Shown: positions 18,235 to 28,012 of the stretch, piece by piece | Layout: every line of letters begins with the position of its first letter | Position numbering within the stretch: the stretch's first letter is position 1 | Source: JBOCEF01 sp047610385 | GTDB taxonomy: Bacteria; Pseudomonadota; Alphaproteobacteria; Rhodobacterales; Rhodobacteraceae | Direction of reading: 5' to 3' | DNA length: 64,000 bases | Assembly: GCA_047610385.1 (NCBI GenBank) | Contig: JBLGAC010000014.1 | Location: forward strand, 1 to 64,000 | Notes under the pieces: model-generated | What the model saw: the letters and a program-made list of their open reading frames with translations, nothing else | Told to the model about the DNA's origin: nothing | Databases searched by the model: none | Translations under genes and position numbers: made by a program

Positions 18235-18880
18235 GGGACCCCATCAGCCAAACCGCGATCCCCGGTCCATTTTCTGCGCGGCGGCGCGGCGCGCGGGGGG
18301 CAACATCATGTCGGCCTCCGCCCTACCGCCATCCACGGCGTGCCCGGCACGGCGGCACCAGCGCTGGTGAAATTCCTTGGCGGGGGCGGATCATCCAGTG
18401 GCGTTGATCTGGGCGCGACGGGCTATGAAACGATGCCCGCGCGCGGCACCGATGCGCGGCTCAAAGCGATCCGCCTGTAGGCCGGGCAGCTGATGGAGAT
18501 GGGGAACAAGGCCCTCATCGACCCCGAAGCCGGGCACCAGAGGGCGATCTGTGGGCTGCAAGAGTGTGGTGAGGGGTTCGCATCCGTGCAAATCTGGATC
18601 CAGTGATGAACGACCATATCCTCAACGACTGGTTCAAAGCGCTCGGTGGTCCGTCATTTTTTTTGCCAGATTGCGTGACCATAACGTCACCGTCCAGGCC
18701 AAGGGCGTTAAAAATGTTGGGATTTTGGCTTAGCCGATCACGCATTTGCGCGGATGCGCCTCGATGACGGCGATAATTTTGGGCCAGCGGCAAAAGCAAA
18801 AACCCATTTCGCAACGTGGGGTGTTTTTGTATTTGAACAAAAGTATGAAAGCCATGTTTTGTGCGGCTGTGGAATTCAGT
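18235..18880. other. No intact gene; unidentified decayed coding sequence
   Basis: Frame-consistent, coding-like sequence on the plus strand at about 18340-18605 contains PALVKFLGGGGSSSGVDLGA and, after an in-frame TAG at 18478, GQLMEMGNKALIDPEAGHQ. I do not recognise it firmly; a phage portal-type remnant is one weak possibility. After 18605 the sequence is AT-richer with no recognisable feature until the IS481 left end at 18881. Confidence 0.4.
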
Positions 18881-19927
18881 TAAGTGTTTAATCCCAAGTT
18901 TTGATGGTGCAGTCTCATCTCAAGGATGAAATGACGCACTATGGGCCAGGTATTGTATGGAAAACGCCACGGCGACGGGGGGCGTCTGGCGCGTTATCCA
19001 GAAAAGCTCGGACAGTCTGAGGGCGCTGTCCAAGCGCTATGGGATCAATCCTAAAACCGTAGCCAAGTGAAAGAAGCGCACCGGCGCCCGCGGACCTGCC
19101 CACGGGTCCGCGCACCCCGCGCTCGACGGTGCTCAGCGTCGAAAGACAAGGTGCTGAGCGCCCGTGTTTCGCCGCCACACGCTGCTGCCGCTGGACGATT
19201 GCCTCTGTGCGCTGCAGCCGACCATCCCGCCAAGCAGCGCTTCAAGCGGTATCGCATCTGGTATTTTCACATCCGCTGCCCGGCAAGCGCCTGACGATGA
19301 ATGCGTGCATTCACCTGACGGCCAACGGATTGCAAAGCAATCTGCCGAGAGGGGATCTGGCCGAGGTCCAAACAGCCGAGGGCAAGCAGACCCTGTTCGT
19401 TGCCATCGACGGGACGTCGAAGTTCGCGCATCTGCGGTTGGAGAAGAGGGCAGGCAAGATCGAAGCAGCGCAGTTTCTGCGCGACCTGCAGCAGGCGCTG
19501 GCCTACCGGATCCACACCGTGTTGATCGACAACGACATTCAGTTCACCAACCACGCCCTGGATGCGCACACCTTCATGCAGATCTTCGATCCCGTTTACC
19601 ACGAGAATGGGATCAAACACCGCGTCACGAAGGTGAGCCATCCCTGAATGAGCGGCCAAGTCGCGCGGATGCTCCAGCGTTTGCAAGCAAACGCTTGCCA
19701 GCCAGCGGACCCGCACGATCAAAAAAGCCACCGTCAAACGCTTTCATTGCGCAGCCACGGCCAGCGTCGCGACATTTCGCGGATTTCATAGACGCCAACA
19801 ACTACGCCTGCCGATCAAAGGCTCTCCGCGGGCTGACGCCCTATGAATTCATCTGCAAATGCTGGACTTCCGAGCCAGATCGATTCATCCTCAATCAGTT
19901 TCATCAAATTCCGGGACTAAACACTTA
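18881..19927 (+). mobile_element. Decayed IS481-family insertion sequence with both inverted repeats
   Basis: The left end (18881-18906, TAAGTGTTTAATCCC...) and right end (19902-19927) form a 26-base inverted repeat with 21 matches. The total of 1047 bp is the normal size for this IS481 group. The interior encodes a broken IS481 transposase. I could not assign a target-site duplication. Confidence 0.85.
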
Positions 19928-19928
19928 G
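18941..19928 (+). pseudogene. IS481-family transposase, multiply disrupted
   Basis: It begins MGQVLYG, the family start, and ends with TPYEFICKCWTSEPDRFILN followed by PGLNT, the family end. In between are a nonsense codon (KTVAK-TGA-KKR at about 19066) and several frameshifts. A central block in one frame still shows DLAEVQTAEGKQTLFVAIDG and DNDIQFTN of the DDE domain. An internal deletion and shifts make it non-functional. Confidence 0.88.
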
Positions 19929-20455
19929 TCGCAAATACGTTATTGCAGTAAGGCTGACCTGCGATCGTACCCAAGGTGACCGCACGTGCCAATGGCCGAA
20001 TATCTGACGGTGAACCAGCCGTGAAGTCAGCACCGGGTCCATCTGCGCGCTGATCAGAAGGCTGCAGGCAGACGATCCAAAGCTTTCCCCACCACGCGGG
20101 CGGGCGCGAAGGGCGCAAAAGCCGCGTCCCTTGCCAAAGCGGCGCTCCGAGGTGTCAAGCTCTGCGCTTGCGCCCGCGATCTTCTCCGCGCCAAGGGCTA
20201 CCAGTAGCAACGCGCTTGCGGGCAGGGGTGTCGCAAGCACGCTGCATTCCCGCCAGACCGGCATAAGGAAACTGGCACTGATGCCTTGCACTGTGGTGTT
20301 CAGCAGCTCATCCGACATGTTCTCGGCAGCGGGCGACGGGGGGGACACACCGTTCTGCTATGTCGCGCCGCTGGTGATGCTGCGAAAGGCGGTTCCAATT
20401 GCATTGCACTGCCGGTCTTTGGCCGCGCTGCTATAGACGCTTGCTATAGACGCGT
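19929..20455. other. No convincing gene between the IS481 relic and a VPLPA gene
   Basis: On the minus strand at about 20176-20240 a short frame reads TPLPASALLLVALGA, which resembles the hydrophobic part of a VPLPA tail without the basic end. It could be a relic of a duplicated sorting-tail gene. Nothing else is recognisable. Confidence 0.35.
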
Positions 20456-21123
20456 TCAGGCGCAGCGGCGACGCATGCGCATCGCACTGATCAGACCTAG
20501 CCCGCTCAGGAGCATCAGCGCCGAAGCCGGCAGTGGAACCAGTGCCAGCGCCCGCATGTCCCCTGTGACGAGGTCATCAAGACTGAAGTTCTTGGCCTGG
20601 GTCGACACCGTCGGAGTTCCGAAGGGGAAAAAGCTGCCTGCATCGGTGCTGAAAGTGACCGACTGGAAGGGTGTGGCGCTGGTCAGGCCGAAAAATCCAT
20701 CACCGCTGCGGGCGTCCCCGATCAGGAAAGACCTCAGAGTGCCATCGAACTGACCCAAAACCAGGATCTCAGACGCATTGGTGAAAAAGGCGCCAAAGCC
20801 GATTACGTCACGCCCAAAATTAAAAGTGATGTTGCTGTCGAATTTATCGGTGCGACCGGCGCGTACACCACCTAAAAAGCTGCCGTCACTTACCTTGTTG
20901 TTTTGCTGATTGCTGTGGAGGTTGTGCCGCCCGCAAATGTGATCGTTTTGATGGCATCAAAGATGGTGCGGCCCGAAATAGGCGTATCAAAGGCCTCGGT
21001 GCTGATGTTGGTTGTTGCAGCAGCGAACGCGCTGACATCAATATAGACTGTGGCAGCCGAAGCTGGTGCAAAACAGACAACGTTGAGGCTTGCTGCAAGC
21101 GCAACAGATTTGAGGGCGCTCAT
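20456..21123 (-). pseudogene. VPLPA-CTERM surface protein gene with one frameshift
   Basis: The N-terminal part (from ATG 21123, GGAGAG upstream) has a signal peptide ending PASAA and continues to a stop at about 20890. The C-terminal part continues in another frame from about 20905 (SDGSFLGGVRAGRTDKFDSN) to a complete sorting tail, VPLPASALMLLSGLGLI plus Arg-rich MRMRRRCA. The two parts join into one ordinary protein of about 220 residues if a single base is gained or lost near 20890-20910. It may be a real pseudogene or a sequencing error. Flanking IS relics on both sides suggest a decaying region. Confidence 0.7.
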
Positions 21124-21455
21124 GAAGCTCTCCAAGACATGGTTGCACGTCTAACGCGGAATGACGTCAGATAAGGCACGATGCGCAATGGTTAAAAGTT
21201 TCATCATTTTTTGAGAACTTGAAGATTTGATCCGCCTATTTGGACGCAAATAGGTCCATAAGATTTTGTTTAGGAATGGATTTTACACAGGGGGTGCGTG
21301 TGTGTTTTTTTAGGGTGCCTATCTCTCATCGGCCGGATCGGGACCTTGGCCATTCACGATGCCTACCGGAGCGAGCTGACCGACGCCCAATGGTCGGCGA
21401 TGGCCCCACGCTTCGCGACAGCTGCACCAGAAGAATCCCGTGCTAAGTTGATGAC
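21124..21455. other. AT-rich upstream region and transposase N-terminal scrap
   Basis: The first 150 bases are AT-rich and likely hold the promoter of the minus-strand VPLPA gene. At 21356-21415 (+) the frame reads AYRSELTDAQWSAMAP, matching the N-terminus of IS4/IS5-type transposases (DUF4096). It faces the IS5 remnant on the other strand, so at least two different elements met here. Confidence 0.5.
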
Positions 21456-22010
21456 TCATAAACAAAATATGACGGTTGCTGCGATGCAGATGATGCTCAT
21501 GAAGGTGTGTGCGCATCGGTCATATCGGGTTGCGATGCGGCACCAGTCGCGCCTCAACGCCATTGTTGGCGATCATCATCGTCGCTTCTGGCGGCAACGC
21601 CTACAGGACAGTCCCAGCGCCGCGATAATCGCTGATTTGGCCCTCGGTGAGCAGCAGGATCAATGGCTTGCCGTCCACATCGCAACCTGCGTGCAGCTTG
21701 GGGGTCTGGCCGCCTTTGGTCCGCCCGATGCGGAGAAGAACAGCCTCATTTTGCGCAAGCTCGCCGCGGTGCGGTGCGGTGCGTTTGGATGAGGGCTTGG
21801 CTCCATCATGACGGTGTTGGTTGCCGCGCGCTCAGTGGCCAGCGTGGCAAAAATCCGGTCGAATGCGCCCACCCGGCGCCAGGGCACAAAACGGTTGTAG
21901 AGGGCTTTGTGCAGGCCATCGGCGGCGTGGGCATCGCGCCACATCAACCCGTTGCCGGTGACATGGACCAAGGCGCTGATCACACGCCGGTCATCAACCC
22001 GCGGCACATG
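21456..22010 (-). pseudogene. IS5-family transposase remnant with internal deletion
   Basis: On the minus strand PRVDDRRVISALVHV...NGLMWRDA and LYNRFVPWRRVGAFDRIF are classic IS5-family blocks. After a frameshift, LLLTEGQISDYRGA follows. Sequence then jumps directly to WCRIATRYDRCAHTFMSIIC and the C-terminal AATVIFCL end at 21456. The part between the TEGQ motif and the C-terminus is deleted, and several frames are shifted. Confidence 0.8.
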
Positions 22011-22449
22011 GCGGCGATGCGGTCATCGGGGCCAAGCCAAGCGGTGATGCCTGCGGCGGCGGCACCATCACGGTCAGAAAGATGCCGCGGCCCACAGATC
22101 GCGCCTTTTGAGCACAACCGGGCACAGGCGTCTTTTGATTTGCGCACGCGGTGCCAGCGGCCAGCCTCCCCGATCATTGTGACACCGTTCAGCAGCGATG
22201 CTGACGATGCCAAAGGGCGCGCCCGTCACGCAGCCCAGAGCCGCCGTGCCACCCCCACCCGGCAGCCATGCCAGCCGCGTGCGGGCCTGATCCCGGGTGC
22301 GCGTGCGCCGCGCAACGTCAGGATCGGGCAGGTTGGCGCGGGCGGCCTCAGCTAGGGCCAACCTGCCACAGCAGCAATCAACTTGCGGGGGATGGCGTTT
22401 CGCCCCGAAGGCGGGCAGCGTGTTTGCGGTGCAACCGCCGGAGCCGCCC
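22011..22449. other. No gene recognised upstream of the SLC13 permease
   Basis: GC-rich sequence with open frames on both strands but no recognisable protein. The permease frame is open back to 22297; the added residues are Arg/Ala-rich and look non-coding. The promoter of the permease should lie in the last part. Confidence 0.4.
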
Positions 22450-24228
22450 ATGTCCCCCCAGCATATCGCAATCCTCACCATTCTTTTTGCCACCATGGGC
22501 ATGTTCCTGTGGGGGCGCTGGCGCCATGACATGGTGGCGCTGGGGTCATTGCTGACCTGCGTGGCGGTCGGGCTGATCGCGCCTGACGACGCGTTTGCGG
22601 GCTTTGCCAACCCGGCCGTCATCACGGTGGCATGTGTGCTGGTGCTGAGCCATGGCCTCCAGACCACCGGTGCGGTCGAGATTCTGGCCCGGCGCGCCCT
22701 GCCAACAGGCGCGGGGCGCACCGCCAGCCTTGCGGCGCTGCTGGGGCTGGGGGCGCTGCTGTCAGGGGTGATGAACAATGTCGGCGCCATGGCGCTGCTG
22801 ATGCCGGTGGCGGTGCGGCTGTCGGGGCGCATCGGGCTGACACCGGGCCAGGTGCTGATGCCGCTGGCGTTCGGCACCATTCTGGGGGGCATGACCACGC
22901 TGATCGGCACGCCGCCGAACCTGATCGTGTCGGGGTTTCGCGCGCGCTCAGTCGGCGAGCCATTTGGGATGTTTGATTTCACCCCTGTCGGGCTGGCGGT
23001 GGCGGTGGCGGGCGTGGCGTTTGTGGCGCTGGTCGGCTGGCGCCTGACCCCTGCGCGCGTGACCCGCAACGAAAGCGATTTCGACCCGGGCAGCTATCTG
23101 ACCGAAATCCGCGTCGAAGACGGCGGCAAGCTGGTCGGCAAGACGTTGCGAGAGGTGGAGACCGCGCTGACCGATGCCGGTGCCCAGATCACCGGGCTGG
23201 CCCGGCATGATGTCCGCCTGATCGCCCCCCATGGCCACCGCCGCGTTCAAGCTGGCGACATCCTGTCGGTGGAGGCAGACATCGGCGCGCTGTCAGACGC
23301 GCTGCCCAGTCTGGGGCTGGCGCTGGAGGAAAGCGTGTCCACCGACGCCGATGCCCCGCGCGACGAGGCGGTGATCCTGCGAGAGCTGGTGGTGCGGCCG
23401 GGATCCTCGCTGGTCGGCAGAACCGCAAGCGACATTCACCTGCGCAGCCGCTACGGGCTGAACATGCTGGCCGCGTCGCGCCATGGGAAAGGATCGCGCA
23501 CGCGGCTGCGCACGTTGCAGATTGCATCGGGCGATCTGTTGCTGATGCAGGGCGCGCCCGAAGCCCTGGCCGATTTTGCCGCCGACACAGGCTGCGTCCC
23601 ATTGGCGGAGCGGGACCTGCGCGTGCCCGACCGGCGCAAGGCCGCCATGGCCACCACGATCATGGGCGGTGCCATCGCGCTGGCCGCCTTTGGCATCCTG
23701 CCTGCCGCGGTGTCGTTTGCCATGGGGGTGCTCGCGTCAATGGCGCTGCGCACCGTGCCGCCGCGCGACGTCTACACCGCGATCGACTGGCCGGTGGTGG
23801 TGCTGCTCGCCGCCCTCATCCCCGTGGCCGGCGCCATGGAGACCACGGGCGCCGCCGACCTGATCGCGCGGCTGCTGATGGACGGCGTCGCCCAAGGCAA
23901 CCCGGTGATCGCGCTGACGGTGATCCTGGTGGTGACCATGTTCCTGTCGGACATGATGAACAACGCCGCCACCGCCGCCGTGATGTGCCCGATCGCGCTG
24001 GGAACCGCCACAGCGCTGGGGGTCAACCCTGACAGCTTTCTGATGGCGGTGGCGGTGGGGGCATCCTGCGCGTTCCTGACCCCGATCGGGCATCAGAACA
24101 ACACGCTGATTCTGGGCCCCGGCGGCTTTGGCTTTGGCGATTACTGGCGGCTGGGATTGCCGTTGGAACTGCTGATCATCGCGATCAGCGTGCCGGTGCT
24201 GCTGCTGGTCTGGCCGCTGACGCCATAA
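22450..24228 (+). CDS. SLC13/DASS-family permease with two RCK-C (TrkA-C) domains
   Basis: The protein has 592 residues from the ATG at 22450. It has two hydrophobic halves (about 1-190 and 390-590) with DASS motifs (MNNVGAMALLMP; LIGTPPNLIV; MMNNAATAAVMCP; TPIGHQNNTLI). Between them are two regulatory RCK-C domains (about 205-285 and 295-370). Members move sulfate, dicarboxylates or other anions with Na+ or H+. The substrate cannot be named from sequence. It stands alone, with no same-strand neighbour close upstream. Confidence 0.85.
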   Translation: MSPQHIAILTILFATMGMFLWGRWRHDMVALGSLLTCVAVGLIAPDDAFAGFANPAVITVACVLVLSHGLQTTGAVEILARRALPTGAGRTASLAALLGLGALLSGVMNNVGAMALLMPVAVRLSGRIGLTPGQVLMPLAFGTILGGMTTLIGTPPNLIVSGFRARSVGEPFGMFDFTPVGLAVAVAGVAFVALVGWRLTPARVTRNESDFDPGSYLTEIRVEDGGKLVGKTLREVETALTDAGAQITGLARHDVRLIAPHGHRRVQAGDILSVEADIGALSDALPSLGLALEESVSTDADAPRDEAVILRELVVRPGSSLVGRTASDIHLRSRYGLNMLAASRHGKGSRTRLRTLQIASGDLLLMQGAPEALADFAADTGCVPLAERDLRVPDRRKAAMATTIMGGAIALAAFGILPAAVSFAMGVLASMALRTVPPRDVYTAIDWPVVVLLAALIPVAGAMETTGAADLIARLLMDGVAQGNPVIALTVILVVTMFLSDMMNNAATAAVMCPIALGTATALGVNPDSFLMAVAVGASCAFLTPIGHQNNTLILGPGGFGFGDYWRLGLPLELLIIAISVPVLLLVWPLTP

Positions 24229-24329
24229 AGGTGCGCCAATTACCTAAATGAATGTTTTGTTAGTCGCTCTGGGCGCTGTAGGGTCACGCAACAACGTCAC
24301 AGAATAAACATACGGCACAGGAAATTGTC

Positions 24330-24959
24330 ATGACCAGCAGATTGAACACCGCGCTTACCGTTGGCATGCTCGCTGGCGTCACCATCATCGCAGGCGGCGC
24401 TGCGCCCGCCGCGGCGCTGACCATCACCGTCAACAGCGCTGAGGCCATCAATCTCGCCGCCCAAGGCAACGACACGCTGGGCGCGCCCAGCGCGAGCGGC
24501 ACCCTCACCTTTGCCGGGTTCGCTGGCCCGGGCACGCTGACCGGCGTTTTGCTGACGTTCGACAGCAGCCTTTTCGGTTCAAGCGAAGGCGGCCCCCAGC
24601 CCGAGGGCAACGCAGCCGTCAGCTTTGGCACTGAGACGGCGGATCATCTATTCACCGCCACTAGCCAGTTTAGCGGCACCGGCCCGACGCCCTACGACTT
24701 CACGGCTGAGATGCTGGACGCTGGCAACCCGTTCGGCACGCCCTTCAATGCCGCTGCCTTCACGTCGACGTCGGCGATTTTCAACCTCTCGCTCATCGCC
24801 ACCGCCAACACCGGGAACTGGGTCGATCTTGGCTGGACTGGCCCGGTCGCGACGCTGACCTACACCTACACCGCCGCCGCCGTGCCGCTGCCCGCTGCAC
24901 TGCCGCTGATGGCGATCGGTCTAGGCGCGCTCGGCTTTGCGGCGCGCCGACGCGCCTGA
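24330..24959 (+). CDS. VPLPA-CTERM-type surface protein
   Basis: The protein has 209 residues: a signal peptide (about 1-30), a beta-rich Gly/Thr/Ala-rich middle, then the sorting tail VPLPAALPLMAIGLGALGFAARRRA. That tail has the VPLPA motif, a hydrophobic stretch and a terminal Arg cluster, so it is expected to be processed by an exosortase and placed on the cell surface or exported. No exosortase is in the window. A terminator follows at 24977. Confidence 0.85.
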   Translation: MTSRLNTALTVGMLAGVTIIAGGAAPAAALTITVNSAEAINLAAQGNDTLGAPSASGTLTFAGFAGPGTLTGVLLTFDSSLFGSSEGGPQPEGNAAVSFGTETADHLFTATSQFSGTGPTPYDFTAEMLDAGNPFGTPFNAAAFTSTSAIFNLSLIATANTGNWVDLGWTGPVATLTYTYTAAAVPLPAALPLMAIGLGALGFAARRRA

Positions 24960-24976
24960 TCGCGGCGCGAAAAATC

Positions 24977-25010
24977 AGGGCCGATCCCGCGCGCCGGGGT
25001 CGGCCCTTTG
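24977..25010 (+). terminator. Rho-independent-like terminator after the VPLPA gene
   Basis: The arms AGGGCCGATCCC (24977-24988) and GGGTCGGCCCT (24997-25007) form a nearly perfect stem, followed by TTT and preceded by five A residues. It lies 17 bases after the stop codon of the preceding gene. Confidence 0.75.
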
Positions 25011-25040
25011 CATGTGCCTCTTGCACAGGAAAGACCCGGA

Positions 25041-25670
25041 ATGAACAGCGCCGCCAACCTTGCCGAAAGCTGCACCGCCATGGCGTTCGGCACGCCGATC
25101 TCCACCCATCAATGGGCCGATGCCGACGCGCTGAACGCCGGACTGCGCGCCCGCATTCTGGCAGCTGAGCGCGCCGACAAAGGCGTGCTGCGGTCCAACA
25201 TCGGCGGCTGGCATTCGGCGCCCGACCTGCTGGCATCGGATGATCCGCATGTGGCCGCGTTCAAGGCCCGCCTGATCCGCTATGCCCGCGATTTGACCGC
25301 GCTGGTCATCGCCGACCCCGCGCGCAAGCTGGACATGAAGATCGACGCCTGGGCCAACGTGTCCCGCGATGGCGATTACAACGGGGTTCACGACCATCCC
25401 GGCGCCCATTGGTCGGGCGTGTATTACGTGTCCGCGGGCACCCCTGCCCCGAACGCCAACCCCCACAACGCGATGCTGGAGCTGCTGGACCCGCGGGTCG
25501 GCGTCAACATGCTGGCGCTGCCCGGATCGGTGTTTGAGGGACGGTATCTGATCGCGCCGCTTCCGGGGTTGATGGTGTTCTTTCCCAGCTGGATCAAACA
25601 CCTCGTGCACCCGTTTCGCGGCGAGGGGGAGCGGATTTCAATTTCCTGGAACATTGAAATCACAGGCTGA
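25041..25670 (+). CDS. 2OG-Fe(II) oxygenase-like protein (TIGR02466 type)
   Basis: The protein has 209 residues from MNSAANL; AGGAAAG 8 bases upstream favours this start over the one at 25008. The core motif VHDHPGAHWSGVYYVSAG (about 116-133) and the distal H187/H190 with R198 in RISISWNIE fit a non-heme iron, 2-oxoglutarate-dependent oxygenase fold. The substrate is unknown; relatives are often annotated as putative hydroxylases of unknown role. Confidence 0.7.
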   Translation: MNSAANLAESCTAMAFGTPISTHQWADADALNAGLRARILAAERADKGVLRSNIGGWHSAPDLLASDDPHVAAFKARLIRYARDLTALVIADPARKLDMKIDAWANVSRDGDYNGVHDHPGAHWSGVYYVSAGTPAPNANPHNAMLELLDPRVGVNMLALPGSVFEGRYLIAPLPGLMVFFPSWIKHLVHPFRGEGERISISWNIEITG

Positions 25671-25795
25671 CCACGCAGCGCCACAATCAACGTTAGCAGT
25701 ATCGTTAAGCACGCCATAAGTATCTAACGCGTCAAATTCATCATATCAAACTTGCCTGGCATCTTATTTGTCCTGACGCAGGCGGGTGATGATTC

Positions 25796-26605
25796 ATGCA
25801 TCGACACATAGCCGAGAAATCGCATCTTTTATTAGCGGATTTTGACAAGAAACATGGGGCCACTGCCCCTGCCATCCACAGTCCCACCAACGTCAACCGC
25901 GGGCCAGTTTCGCCGGCCGCGCGCGCCCTACTGGTCTTCGCGACGCTGGTGCTGGCGACCCTTGCGGGCCCATTGTTGGCCCATGAAGACTTTCCCGCCG
26001 AATGGTGCGGCGGCACCGATTGCAGCTTTGCCGAGCCTGAGGACCTGATCGTCGAATGCGGCGCGATCCGGGTGAAGACCGCTGAATTTTCCCAATCCAC
26101 CCCGTTCGCGCAGATCAGCCGCTGGAACGGTGATCGCCCGGCGATCTGCGCGCGCAATGGAAAGCTGAACCGCTGCAACCCCAACAAGGGCGATTGCACC
26201 GAACAGCCGGGGCTTGGGCTGCTGCTGCCTGAGGACGCCTATAACGACCTTCGCCGCCGCGCCGCCCGCGCCTGCCGCGACCGGGGCAAAGAAGCCATGA
26301 TCTATGGGCAAAGCGTGCCGGGCCTGAAGCTGCCGACCACTGGCGGCAACGCCTGGCGCCCGAGCTTGATCGGCGGCGGCGGTGGGGGGGGTGGCGGCGG
26401 ATCTCCCACCAGCCCACCTTACACCACGCCCTACACCCCAGCTGATAACCCCGGCGAAGAAGACATCACGATGTGGGAACCGATCCCGCCCTTGTTTCTG
26501 GGAAGCGTGTCGGCAAGCGTCACCGCGGTGCCGATCCCGGGCACGCTGGGCCTGCTGATACTGACGCTTGGCGCGCTGGGGATCGTGGCGCGGCGGCGCA
26601 AATAG
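25796..26605 (+). CDS. Surface protein with VPIPGT-type sorting tail and glycine run
   Basis: The protein has 269 residues. A membrane/signal segment lies at about 40-62 after a long N-terminal extension, so a start nearer the hydrophobic segment is possible. The mature part is Cys-containing (EWCGGTDCSF; CNPNKGDCT). A run of ten or so glycines is at about 195-205, followed by a Pro/Thr-rich linker. The C-terminal tail VPIPGTLGLLILTLGALGIVARRRK has the architecture of VPLPA/PEP-type sorting signals. The function is unknown. Confidence 0.72.
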   Translation: MHRHIAEKSHLLLADFDKKHGATAPAIHSPTNVNRGPVSPAARALLVFATLVLATLAGPLLAHEDFPAEWCGGTDCSFAEPEDLIVECGAIRVKTAEFSQSTPFAQISRWNGDRPAICARNGKLNRCNPNKGDCTEQPGLGLLLPEDAYNDLRRRAARACRDRGKEAMIYGQSVPGLKLPTTGGNAWRPSLIGGGGGGGGGGSPTSPPYTTPYTPADNPGEEDITMWEPIPPLFLGSVSASVTAVPIPGTLGLLILTLGALGIVARRRK

Positions 26606-26612
26606 CGCGCCG

Positions 26613-27770
26613 TCAATACGATCGCGGCATGCCCAGCACGTGCTCCGCCAGATAGGACAGGATCAGGTTGGTGGAGATCGGCGCCACTTGATAAAGCCGG
26701 GTTTCGCGGAACTTGCGCTCCACATCATATTCCTCGGCAAAACCAAAGCCGCCATGGGTCTGGACGCAGGCCTCGGCGGCCTCCCAACTGGCCTCAGCGG
26801 CCAGCATCTTGGCCATGTTCGCCTCAGCGCCGGGGTTTTCACCGGCCTCGTAAAGGCGGATCGCTTCATTCAGCATCAATTCAGCGGCGCGCATGCGGGC
26901 ATAGGCCTTGGCGATCGGGAATTGCACGCCCTGATTCTGGCCGATGGGGCGGCCGAACACCTCACGCTCCGTCGCGTATCGCGACGCTTTTTCGATGAAC
27001 CACTTGGCGTCACCAATGCACTCCGCCGCGATCAGGATCCGCTCTGCATTCATGCCCGACAGGATGTAGCGAAAGCCGCGGCCTTCCTCGCCGATCAGGT
27101 TGGCGACGGGCACTTCGACATTGTCAAAGAACAATTCGGTGGTCGCGTGGTTCATCATGGTGCGGATCGGGCGGATGGTCAGACCCTTGGCCTTGGCCGC
27201 GTTCATGTCCACCAGCAGCACTGACAGCCCGTCGGTCTTTTTGCCCCCCTCAACCTGCGGCGAGGTGCGGCACAGCAGGATCATCAGGTCTGAATGTGCG
27301 GCGCGTGAAATCCAGATTTTCTGGCCGTTCACAATGAATTTATCGCCATCACGCCGCGCCGTGGTGCGCAGGGACCCGGTGTCGGTGCCGCTGGTCGGCT
27401 CCGTCACCCCGAACGCTTGCAGGCGCAACGACCCATCGGCGATCTGCGGCAGGCAGGCGGCCTTTTGCGCGTCTGAGCCGTGGCGCAGCAACGTGCCCAT
27501 CGTGTACATCTGCGCATGACAAGCGCCCGCATTGCCGCCTGAGCGGTGGATTTCTTCAAGAATCGCGGCACCTGCGGACAGCGTCAGGCCCGATCCGCCG
27601 TATTCCTCAGGGATCAGCGCCGACAGATACCCCGCCTCAGTCAACGCGGTCACAAACGCCGTCGGATACGCCTGATCGCGGTCGAGGGCGCGCCAATACG
27701 CCCCCGGAAAATCAGCGCAAAGCCGGACAACCGCCGCGCGAATGTCATCATGGGTGTCGATGTTGGTCAT
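26613..27770 (-). CDS. Acyl-CoA dehydrogenase family flavoprotein
   Basis: The protein has 385 residues from MTNIDTHDD. It has the FAD-binding and substrate segments of the family (TEPTSGTDTGSLRTTA; KIWISRA; GRPIGQNQGVQFPIA; QTHGGFGFAEEYDVERKFRE). At the place of the catalytic-base loop IYEGTS of medium-chain enzymes it reads VAPIST, so the usual glutamate is not in its standard position and the reaction may differ. It is divergent from the secreted hydrolase. Confidence 0.88.
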   Translation of the reverse strand: MTNIDTHDDIRAAVVRLCADFPGAYWRALDRDQAYPTAFVTALTEAGYLSALIPEEYGGSGLTLSAGAAILEEIHRSGGNAGACHAQMYTMGTLLRHGSDAQKAACLPQIADGSLRLQAFGVTEPTSGTDTGSLRTTARRDGDKFIVNGQKIWISRAAHSDLMILLCRTSPQVEGGKKTDGLSVLLVDMNAAKAKGLTIRPIRTMMNHATTELFFDNVEVPVANLIGEEGRGFRYILSGMNAERILIAAECIGDAKWFIEKASRYATEREVFGRPIGQNQGVQFPIAKAYARMRAAELMLNEAIRLYEAGENPGAEANMAKMLAAEASWEAAEACVQTHGGFGFAEEYDVERKFRETRLYQVAPISTNLILSYLAEHVLGMPRSY

Positions 27771-28012
27771 TGAGGTGGCTCCGGCTGATCTGGGTCGTGG
27801 CACCCTAGGCGCATGGGCCGCGCGCGCAAAGATCGGGTTTGCGCGTGCGGCCACAGGACCGGGCCATCGCGGCGTGCCATTGTGCGAAACGGAATTTCAC
27901 ATTTCCACCGTGACAGCCCCACAACTCCGTTGACCAGCGGGCAAGGGCGGGCGACGGTCTTGCTTCATGGCGCGCATCAAGACGCGCCAACCCAACTGCG
28001 GAGAGAACGCCA

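Noticed and set aside
20176..20240. Second VPLPA-tailed protein on the minus strand
   Set aside because: Only the short TPLPASALLLVAL stretch is seen, without signal peptide or terminal Arg cluster; too little for a gene call.
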